Assembly (NCBI GenBank): GCA_035527455.1
Contig: DATLAN010000639.1
Span: forward strand, 1-13,417
Source: DATLAN01 sp035527455
GTDB taxonomy: Bacteria > Planctomycetota > Planctomycetia > Pirellulales > Thermoguttaceae
Reading direction: 5' to 3'
DNA: 13,417 nucleotides
Both the position numbers and the translations under genes were made by a program. Positions 1 to 4,848 of the stretch are shown piece after piece (positions within the stretch are counted from its first letter, which is position 1; every line of letters starts with the position of its first letter). The notes under the pieces are model-generated. The model was not told the origin of the DNA and ran no database searches. It saw only the letters and a program-made list of their open reading frames with translations.

Positions 1-671
1 TTTACTCCGTCTTCGACGACCGTCGGATCGATCGTACCGGCACAAACCGTACTGACCGCTCCGATTTCGACGTTTTTGCCGATCAGCACGCCGCCGACGT
101 GGGGAATTCGGATGGTCGGTTTGCCTTCGGCCAGGGCGAAACCGAACCCGTATCCTCCCAACACGGCGTTCTCCCGGACCACGCTTCCTTCGCCGACGGT
201 GACCCGAGGTCCGATTCGGGCCCCGCTCATCACGTAGGCGCCGGGATCGAGCACGCAGTCGTCTCCCACGGACGCCCCGGGCTCGACCACGGCGGTCGGA
301 TCGATGCGGACGTTCTCTCCCAGAAAGATACCGCGGTCGGCCTGCCAGTCCAGCGCGCCGCGCATCGACTTGTGGTCCCAAAACCGGCCGAGCAGTTCCG
401 CGAAACTATAGCGAGGGTCGTCGGAGTAGATCAGCCCGTGGGCTGCCTCCAGCGGCTTGCCCAACTCCTGCTGAGACTCGTCGAGCAGAATCAGACAACC
501 CGACAAGGCCTGCAACCTGGCCAGCAATTCGTCGGTGAGTTGCTTGACGAAGAGCAGGGAATCGTTTTCCGCCCGAAAGGCCGAACTGACGGTAGCAATC
601 GACAGGTGCTGCCGTCCTCGCAACTGCGGGAGAAGCTCCTTCCACTGGTCGCTCGACGGCCAATTGATCAC
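1..671 (-). CDS. LpxD-like left-handed beta-helix N-acyltransferase (partial, C-terminus off the window)
   Basis: Likely acyl transfer to a nucleotide-activated amino sugar, as LpxD does when it N-acylates UDP-3-O-acylglucosamine in lipid A synthesis. The visible 223 residues have an N-terminal alpha/beta domain ending in SDDPRYSFAELLGRFW (about residues 83-98), which resembles the LpxD uridine-binding region. Hexapeptide repeats start near residue 117, then comes GGYGFGF (172-178) and RIPHVGGVLIGKNVEIGA (188-205), typical of LpxD. The catalytic His expected just beyond is outside the window. The start is a GTG whose last two bases are shared with the TGA stop of the upstream deacetylase gene (4-base GTGA overlap), so the two are probably translationally coupled. 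The N-terminal domain diverges from classical LpxD, so it could instead act on another surface-glycan precursor. The LpxD-superfamily call is firm; the exact substrate is not. Confidence 0.8.
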   Translation of the reverse strand, partial: MINWPSSDQWKELLPQLRGRQHLSIATVSSAFRAENDSLLFVKQLTDELLARLQALSGCLILLDESQQELGKPLEAAHGLIYSDDPRYSFAELLGRFWDHKSMRGALDWQADRGIFLGENVRIDPTAVVEPGASVGDDCVLDPGAYVMSGARIGPRVTVGEGSVVRENAVLGGYGFGFALAEGKPTIRIPHVGGVLIGKNVEIGAVSTVCAGTIDPTVVEDGV

Positions 672-1444
672 GCGCGACCTCCCGGCGATTCGTCGTCCTG
701 TCCTTCCACGGGAAAAACCGCTGGGCAGTCCCTGGCCAGCGACCGTTCGAACGCCGCCTGGTGCCGCTGGACGAATTGCCGCAGCGTCGGATACGGCGCG
801 GTCGGTCGTTCGTTCCACCAGATCGGATGGACCAACACGTGTAGCGGGCGTCCTTCGCGGAAGGCCTCCGATTCGGTCGGAAACCCGAAACGAAACTCCC
901 CGCGCGAATCCGACAGGTAGAGGATCGACCGGGTGAATTCTCGCATGTACGTGTGCTTTAGCGGCGCCGTCAGTGCCGCATTGCCGCTCAAGACCAACGG
1001 TCCCGGCCGATGAAAGCTTACCACCGAGACGGTACGTCCGAACCAGGTCTCCAGCAATTGCGCCTCCAGACGGCAGAACCGGGCAAACTCGTCCACCGTC
1101 GTGTCGGCGGGATAGGCGGCGCAGTCGAAGTGCAACCCGAAATGGTGCCCCTGTTCGAGGATCTCTCGAACCACCGATGAACCTTCGCCCGAGAAGACAT
1201 TGTGGTGGTCGCTGCTCACCCGGAAGAACCAGGTTGCCCGGATTCCCGCCTCCGCCTCGATCCGGGCCATCGGGAGCGCTTTGGCCGGGTCCAGATCGAT
1301 ATCGTGCCGCAGCAGCACGAACCGGCTCTCTTGCTGGAGCAGAGACTCCGCTTCGGTGAAGGCCGCGAACCGATAGCCCTCCGCCTGGAACCTCTCCAGC
1401 ATGGCCCGGTAGGTCGCGTAGGAGAAATCGTGGTTCTGGCCCAT
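668..1444 (-). CDS. NodB-like polysaccharide deacetylase family protein
   Basis: A 258-residue protein probably removing N- or O-acyl groups from a cell-surface or exopolysaccharide sugar. It carries the NodB-type aspartate motif RHDID (residues 46-50), a following helix-strand pattern (ARIEAEAGIRATWFFRV, 60-76), a histidine cluster GHHFGLHFD (99-107) suited to metal binding, SFHRPG (143-148) and VHPIWW (205-210). No signal peptide or membrane segment is visible, so it probably acts in the cytoplasm on a precursor, as WbmS-type deacetylases are thought to. The ATG at 1444 was chosen because an open frame continuing to 1705 reads through the palindromic repeat and has no domain-like sequence, and because a promoter-like site lies at 1509-1536. 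There is no strong Shine-Dalgarno site. Its stop overlaps the start of the LpxD-like gene, suggesting one operon for modifying an acylated amino sugar. The family call is firm and the substrate unknown. Confidence 0.85.
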   Translation of the reverse strand: MGQNHDFSYATYRAMLERFQAEGYRFAAFTEAESLLQQESRFVLLRHDIDLDPAKALPMARIEAEAGIRATWFFRVSSDHHNVFSGEGSSVVREILEQGHHFGLHFDCAAYPADTTVDEFARFCRLEAQLLETWFGRTVSVVSFHRPGPLVLSGNAALTAPLKHTYMREFTRSILYLSDSRGEFRFGFPTESEAFREGRPLHVLVHPIWWNERPTAPYPTLRQFVQRHQAAFERSLARDCPAVFPVEGQDDESPGGRA

Positions 1445-1508
1445 GTTCGCCCGCGCCGCGGCTCGAGGGAACGAAGCCGCGCTGGTTGGGGCTTCGTCGA
1501 AACACCCA

Positions 1509-1536
1509 ATTGTACGCCGATTCCGGGCCGCTGCAA
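1509..1536 (-). promoter_or_regulatory. Candidate sigma-70-type promoter for the deacetylase/acyltransferase pair
   Basis: Read on the minus strand, TTGCAG (1536-1531) is followed after 16 bases by TACAAT (1514-1509, five of six consensus matches). Transcription would start near 1502, giving a leader of about 58 bases before the ATG at 1444. It sits between the palindromic repeat and the gene, which supports the short start. Confidence 0.4.
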
Positions 1537-1609
1537 CGACCGGTCGGGCTTGGACTTGCGAACGCAGGCGGCACCAAGCCCCGAACCGCGCAGAAACGAC
1601 TTGTTCAAT

Positions 1610-1688
1610 AGGGTGGCACGCCCTGAGGAACGAAGGGCGTGGTTTGGCAGGTTTTCCACGCCCTTCGTTCCTCAGGGCGTGCCACCCT
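1610..1688. repeat. Palindromic dispersed repeat, copy 1 (33-bp perfect arms)
   Basis: The left arm 1610-1642 and right arm 1656-1688 are exact reverse complements, separated by a 13-base loop. The arm core reads GGGTGGCACGCCCTGAGGAA and continues to ACGAAGGGCGTGG. A second copy lies at 8654-8729. On the minus strand the loop contains AACCT, as does the plus-strand loop of copy 2, so the two copies appear to be in opposite orientations. No transposase is nearby. It could be a REP/MITE-like non-autonomous element or a bidirectional transcription barrier between the divergent genes. Confidence 0.9.
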
Positions 1689-1716
1689 CGCCAAAAAGAG
1701 TGCAAGTTATCTTGTC

Positions 1717-2067
1717 TTGAGTCTCTCGGAACTGGAATTCGCCGTGGAAGGGAAAGGCGAAACTCCGGACCGCGGGCCGGTCAAGATCGAACTGACCATC
1801 ACCAAGGACACGATCCACGGCAGGCAGTTCCGCGATGGGGAAGTGATCGACCATGGCGAGGGAAGCTACTTCCTCGATCTCAGCGCCAACCCTCCCACCC
1901 TGGACGGCGTCAAGCTGCGAGGCGGTCGCAACAAGGACGAGTGCCTTGGCATTTATTCGCTGGAAGCCGACACGCTGAAATGGTGCGTCCGCAAGAGGGA
2001 ACGCCCCTCGGAGTTCGAGAGCAAGGACAAGGCGTTTCTGCTGATCCTCGAACGTCAGAAACCGTAG
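1717..2067 (+). CDS. TIGR03067-like small protein, probably 5'-truncated
   Basis: The C-terminal 90 or so residues resemble the TIGR03067 domain, which is expanded in planctomycetes and of unknown function. They show a beta-rich run VKIELTITKDT, then GSYFLDLSANPPTLDG, then the typical LGIYSLEADTLKWCV and a closing PSEFESKDKAFLLILERQ. Family members usually begin with a signal peptide and a W-containing start to the domain; neither is present here. The frame stays open upstream to a GTG at 1639, but that codon lies inside the right end of the repeat's left arm, so it is unlikely to be the native start. In-frame TTG (1717) and GTG (1744) are the only other choices, with no Shine-Dalgarno site. 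The simplest reading is that insertion of, or recombination at, the palindrome removed the 5' end, leaving a remnant. It may no longer be expressed. Confidence 0.5.
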   Translation: MSLSELEFAVEGKGETPDRGPVKIELTITKDTIHGRQFRDGEVIDHGEGSYFLDLSANPPTLDGVKLRGGRNKDECLGIYSLEADTLKWCVRKRERPSEFESKDKAFLLILERQKP

Positions 2068-2107
2068 TCCGCCGGGTGCCCGTGCCCGGAAGAATCAGCG
2101 CGGACCC

Positions 2108-2821
2108 TCACCACACCCCGGGCATCAGCCTATAGCGGACGCGCCGGGCGTACGGCTCGTATCCCGCCAGTTCCTTCCGCAGCGTGCGGTCCTCGAAAAC
2201 CGTGCGGACAACCATCCACACGGCAGTCAACGTCGCCGGGACGAACGCCCACCACGAACCGAGCAACAGCGGCGGGGAAAGGATGAAACCGACGATCGTG
2301 CCCAAGTACCCCGGGTGCCGGACGATTCGATAGGGGCCGGTGTCGATCACCCGGTGTCCGCGGTCGTGCTGGATCCGCACGGTCTTCTCGAAATGCGGAT
2401 TGACGATCATGGCCCAGGTGATCACGACGAGAAAGAACCCGTACAGCGAGGCCCCCAGCGGCCAGAGCCAACCGGACATGCTCGACCAGCCGAACCGCCC
2501 GGCGTCAAGGGCGGTGATGACAAGCTCGGCCGAATAGATCAGTCCAAACACGGCCAGCCAGACCTTATCCCAGGTCTTGGTGCCCCGACCGATCCGAGCG
2601 CGTCGCCGGAGCACTTCGGGGTTCTTGCGCCAAACGATCAGGGCGCTGGCGGTGTGTCCCGCCGCGAGCAATCCGACGTACGCCCAGCCGGCCGGCCAAT
2701 CCGTTCGTCCTGCGAGCCAGAAGAAGGTCCCGAGGAAGACGACAACCGTAACCGTACTTGCAAAAACCTTGAGGCCACGGCGGATTAACGAACGGGCCCA
2801 ACTCGCCGTTTCTGTCGTCAT
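2108..2821 (-). CDS. Isoprenylcysteine carboxyl methyltransferase / phospholipid methyltransferase family membrane protein
   Basis: A 237-residue integral membrane protein of the ICMT/PEMT-like family, which uses S-adenosylmethionine to methylate lipophilic substrates within the membrane. Hydrophobic segments lie at about residues 18-38, 45-65, 87-105, 118-140 and 172-206. The family signature is clear: RVIDTGPYRIVRHPGYLG (157-174), where the RHP motif contributes to cofactor binding, followed after a hydrophobic hairpin by FEDRTLRKEL (209-218) and GYEPYARRVRYRLMPGVW at the end. The length fits bacterial members. The start ATG at 2821 gives a charged cytoplasmic N-terminus before the first membrane segment; no good Shine-Dalgarno site precedes it. 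It is 82 bases downstream of the HicA-like gene on the same strand, so co-transcription is possible but unproven. It converges with the TIGR03067-like gene, 40 bases away. The true substrate cannot be read from sequence. Confidence 0.88.
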   Translation of the reverse strand: MTTETASWARSLIRRGLKVFASTVTVVVFLGTFFWLAGRTDWPAGWAYVGLLAAGHTASALIVWRKNPEVLRRRARIGRGTKTWDKVWLAVFGLIYSAELVITALDAGRFGWSSMSGWLWPLGASLYGFFLVVITWAMIVNPHFEKTVRIQHDRGHRVIDTGPYRIVRHPGYLGTIVGFILSPPLLLGSWWAFVPATLTAVWMVVRTVFEDRTLRKELAGYEPYARRVRYRLMPGVW

Positions 2822-2903
2822 GGCGACGCTTGTGAGAGTTCGCGTTCGTGCGGGTGAAGGGAAGACAGTCGCCCTCCACCATTGGGAGTTATTGCTCGGA
2901 GAC

Positions 2904-3197
2904 CTATTCCCGCGGAAGAATCACGCCTTTCTCTATCATTTCCGCAACCCAATCCTCTCTCAACATCGGGCATTGCCCGAGAAGCCTCGCTTTGTTTGGC
3001 GACAACCGGATAGCTGAAGGGACGTGATCGTGGCCTTCGTCCTTCCTCGATCCCCGGCGAATACCGAACTGTGTGATGAGTTGGCCCTCGTGGTAGACAA
3101 CGAACAAGTCGTGCGGCCTGTTCGTCTTCGGATGGAGAACCGCTTGCAGCTTGTCCGCAATCTTCTGCGCAAGTTCCTTGGTGATGATCGTCGGCAT
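2904..3197 (-). CDS. Small HicA-like protein (putative toxin), last gene of the three-gene operon
   Basis: A 97-residue basic protein. It has an N-terminal helix (ITKELAQKIADKLQAV, 5-20), then strands HDLFVVYHEGQLITQFGIRRGS (29-50), a conserved-looking GHDHVPSAIRLS (55-66) and a C-terminal helical part with CPMLREDWVAEMIEKG. The order helix, two strands, RRGS and a histidine-bearing GHDH turn resembles the double-stranded-RNA-binding-like fold of HicA mRNA interferases, in which a histidine is catalytic. It is longer than classical HicA (about 60 residues) and lacks the usual GSHH motif, so the match is by pattern only. Its ATG follows the TAG of the HicB-like gene after three bases, so the two are surely co-transcribed. 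That partner is the strongest argument for a toxin-antitoxin role. It could instead be an uncharacterised RNA-binding or regulatory protein. Confidence 0.65.
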   Translation of the reverse strand: MPTIITKELAQKIADKLQAVLHPKTNRPHDLFVVYHEGQLITQFGIRRGSRKDEGHDHVPSAIRLSPNKARLLGQCPMLREDWVAEMIEKGVILPRE

Positions 3198-3200
3198 ATG

Positions 3201-3797
3201 CTATTGACGTCTTCGCATGAAACTTCTGAGAACTGCGATCTGCCGAGCCGGTTCCGGCCCGAGCTTGTCTTCATTCTGCTCGAGCTGATCGAAGATGTCG
3301 ACGATGAGCACCTTCAAATTCGCCACCGCTTCCTCTCTTGTATCACCGGTCATGCCGATGTTGGCGTCGAAGAGCGTCGCCAAGTACCCGTCGTCGGTCG
3401 GCCGAACGACGAACTGCATGTCGCGCAGTAGCTGAAACGGTTCCGGATCAAGGGTAGTTACGGGAACGATTATCGACTGAGAACTCTCGAGTTGACTCAC
3501 ACGAGTCTTCAGCGCATTTATGTCTTGCTCCAATTGAACCAGACGCAAGTACTCTTTTCTTTTCGCAGCAACCACTCCAGCCAGTTGATCAATTGCTGCC
3601 CCCAACTGTTGCGCCCAGTTCTCTTGCAGTGTATCGGCGGGCTGCTCGAACGAGGAGGGCAGATCGAAAGGATCTCTGCCTAGTTCGCAGGACGCGACCA
3701 TTTCATCTTCAAGCCGTCCGAACCCCCAAACCGGCGGATACCCCGATCCCCCGTGTCCCGGCACGAACCCGCTGATGCGATTCTTGGTGAAAGGCAT
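3201..3797 (-). CDS. Coiled-coil protein with C-terminal HicB-like domain (putative antitoxin)
   Basis: A 198-residue protein in three parts. Residues 1-55 are low-complexity and Gly/Pro-rich. Residues 58-107 are predicted coiled coil (WAQQLGAAIDQLAGVVAAKR, then KEYLRLVQLEQDINALKTRV). Residues 118-175 resemble the partial RNase-H-like fold of HicB antitoxins (FVVRPTDDGYLATLFDANIG, GDTREEAVANLKVLIVDIFD), ending in a PEPARQIAVLRSFMRRRQ tail. HicB proteins neutralise HicA partners and often repress their own operon through a separate DNA-binding domain; no HTH or RHH domain is evident here. The ATG at 3797 was chosen over an open frame reaching 3935 because it starts two bases after the upstream stop and has an AAGGAA site (3809-3804) six bases before it. 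The longer version would lie over the upstream gene. The HicB-like call is fairly sure; the role of the N-terminal part is unknown. Confidence 0.75.
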   Translation of the reverse strand: MPFTKNRISGFVPGHGGSGYPPVWGFGRLEDEMVASCELGRDPFDLPSSFEQPADTLQENWAQQLGAAIDQLAGVVAAKRKEYLRLVQLEQDINALKTRVSQLESSQSIIVPVTTLDPEPFQLLRDMQFVVRPTDDGYLATLFDANIGMTGDTREEAVANLKVLIVDIFDQLEQNEDKLGPEPARQIAVLRSFMRRRQ

Positions 3798-3799
3798 AC

Positions 3800-4390
3800 T
3801 CAGTTCCTTGGCACGAATACGTTGAACACAGATTCGAGCAACTCGCAACAGTGTTCCAAGTAAGAATCGTCTATCTTTCTTGTTATTTCGGCTTTCAGTT
3901 GAATCCTCGCATCGCCGCCGTCTCCAGGAACCCACCAGCGCAACTCGTGTATAGGAGCACCGTCGACGGCCAACGTGACCCCAGTAGTCTTCAGCGACAC
4001 TTCACCTACCTGAGTTTCGACCAAAGTGGAACGAACAATCTCCGGCAAATCTGTCTGAGATAGCCTGTACAATCCAACTATTTTAACATTGACCTCATGT
4101 CCCTCCACCTTCTTCATTGCCTGCCGAATTTCAGAAATCTTGTTCTTGGGTGTTGGCGGTGAGCCAAGGAAGTGCTCCCTCGCAGCTACGTCAATATGAA
4201 TGTGCCTACCCAGGCCCCTTCCGAAGTAAACTCGCACGTACGCGGAGCGCCCGGCCGCCCTATATCGCGCTTCCAGCGGATCTTGCTTGGCCAGCCACTG
4301 CAAGAAGTCTTTGTCTTCCGTCACGACTTGACCGCACGCTGTGAGAAAGCAGCATTTCGTGTTTTCGAATTTTGGCAATCGCAGCGCCAT
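3800..4390 (-). CDS. Hypothetical protein, first gene of the HicB/HicA-like operon
   Basis: A 196-residue soluble protein that I do not recognise. It has no signal peptide or membrane segment. Visible features are an N-terminal strand-rich part (KCCFLTACGQVV), a basic segment with GRGLGRHIHIDVAAREHFLG (about 58-77), a helix (KISEIRQAMKKVEG), a strand-rich middle ending at HELRWWVPGDGGDARIQL, and a C-terminal helix (YLEHCCELLESVFNVFV). The ATG at 4390 is preceded by AGGA about nine bases upstream and by a good promoter at 4441-4469. Its TGA is two bases before the start of the HicB-like gene, so all three genes are probably translated as one coupled unit. A third component, chaperone, regulator or sensor for the toxin-antitoxin pair is possible, but no function is assigned. 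The ending vaguely recalls TIGR04255-type proteins; this is a weak impression only. Confidence 0.7.
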   Translation of the reverse strand: MALRLPKFENTKCCFLTACGQVVTEDKDFLQWLAKQDPLEARYRAAGRSAYVRVYFGRGLGRHIHIDVAAREHFLGSPPTPKNKISEIRQAMKKVEGHEVNVKIVGLYRLSQTDLPEIVRSTLVETQVGEVSLKTTGVTLAVDGAPIHELRWWVPGDGGDARIQLKAEITRKIDDSYLEHCCELLESVFNVFVPRN

Positions 4391-4440
4391 CGGAATCCAT
4401 CCTGAAGTAGTGGGTACGCGGCCAAGGAACCTTCTCCAAA

Positions 4441-4469
4441 ATCATAACTCTCGGACCTGTAATCCGCAA
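4441..4469 (-). promoter_or_regulatory. Candidate sigma-70-type promoter of the three-gene operon
   Basis: On the minus strand TTGCGG (4469-4464) is followed after exactly 17 bases by TATGAT (4446-4441, five of six matches to TATAAT). The expected start near 4434 leaves a leader of about 44 bases before the ATG at 4390. No obvious operator palindrome overlaps it. Confidence 0.5.
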
Positions 4470-4594
4470 AGACGTTCGACAGCCTCCAGCCTGTCTGGGA
4501 CCCCGTCCTGCTCAGAATGCTACTTGGCGCAATGACAGCGACGCACATTCGGCAGAACCTTCGGAAAACAGCCGGAACGGCACCCAAAGCATCG

Positions 4595-4623
4595 CTGACA
4601 AATGTCATAATATACGATATAGG
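4595..4623 (+). promoter_or_regulatory. Candidate distal promoter upstream of argH with an operator-like inverted repeat
   Basis: CTGACA (4595-4600) and TATAGG (4618-4623) are separated by 17 bases within an A/T-rich patch. The inverted repeat TGACA-AA-TGTCA (4596-4607) overlaps the -35 element, so a regulator could bind there. A transcript from here would include the stem-loops at 4647-4695 in a leader of about 220 bases. The evidence is pattern only. Confidence 0.25.
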
Positions 4624-4646
4624 ACCCTGGTCAAGATGCCCGCCCC

Positions 4647-4695
4647 GGAATCCTTGCCCATCGGGCACTCCAAGGATCCACCTGTCAGGGTGGCA
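4647..4695 (+). other. Stacked stem-loops in the argH leader region
   Basis: The stem TGCCC-ATC-GGGCA (4655-4667) is nested within an outer pairing of GGAATCCT (4647-4654, one bulged base) with AGGATCC (4673-4679). Directly after it comes a second small hairpin, CCACC (4679-4683) with GGTGG. There is no following T-run, so it does not look like a terminator. It does not match any riboswitch class I can recognise. Confidence 0.4.
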
Positions 4696-4768
4696 AGTAA
4701 CGAGACCCGATGCGCCACAAGGACAGGGCGCCATGTTGTTCGGCCCGTAACGAGGTCAACGTCGCACA

Positions 4769-4797
4769 TTGACAAGCCGCAGACTATTATTTACAGT
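4769..4797 (+). promoter_or_regulatory. Candidate sigma-70-type promoter for argH
   Basis: A perfect TTGACA (4769-4774) is followed after 17 bases by TACAGT (4792-4797, four of six matches). The start would be near 4804, giving a leader of about 45 bases before the GTG at 4849. It lies within the frame open upstream of argH, which argues that the upstream codons are not translated. Confidence 0.45.
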
Positions 4798-4848
4798 GGA
4801 AAGGTTAGGCGTTTCCTTGGTCTACCACCGAACTGGGCGGGGGGTTGT

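Larger units (their letters stand above)
4391..4848. other. 458-base gene-free region between divergent units
   Basis: No convincing gene was found. Frames open here on both strands lack start signals and domain-like sequence. It holds a minus-strand promoter (4441-4469), two plus-strand promoter candidates (4595-4623 and 4769-4797), a TGACA-AA-TGTCA inverted repeat (4596-4607) and stacked stem-loops (4647-4695), described separately. Confidence 0.7.

Noticed and set aside
1445..1705. N-terminal extension of the deacetylase frame to 1705
   Set aside because: The extra 87 residues are translation of the palindromic repeat and GC-rich spacer; the family domain begins right after the ATG at 1444 and a promoter lies between.
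4321..4734. Minus-strand frame with CPCGASG, recalling a zinc-binding SEC-C-like motif
   Set aside because: The rest shows no domain pattern, the stretch overlaps the operon's promoter and first gene, and there is no start signal.
4636..4848. Longer argH starting at 4636
   Set aside because: It would add 71 residues with no ArgH similarity and would translate the likely promoter and stem-loops; the conserved TEKxWGG start is at 4849.
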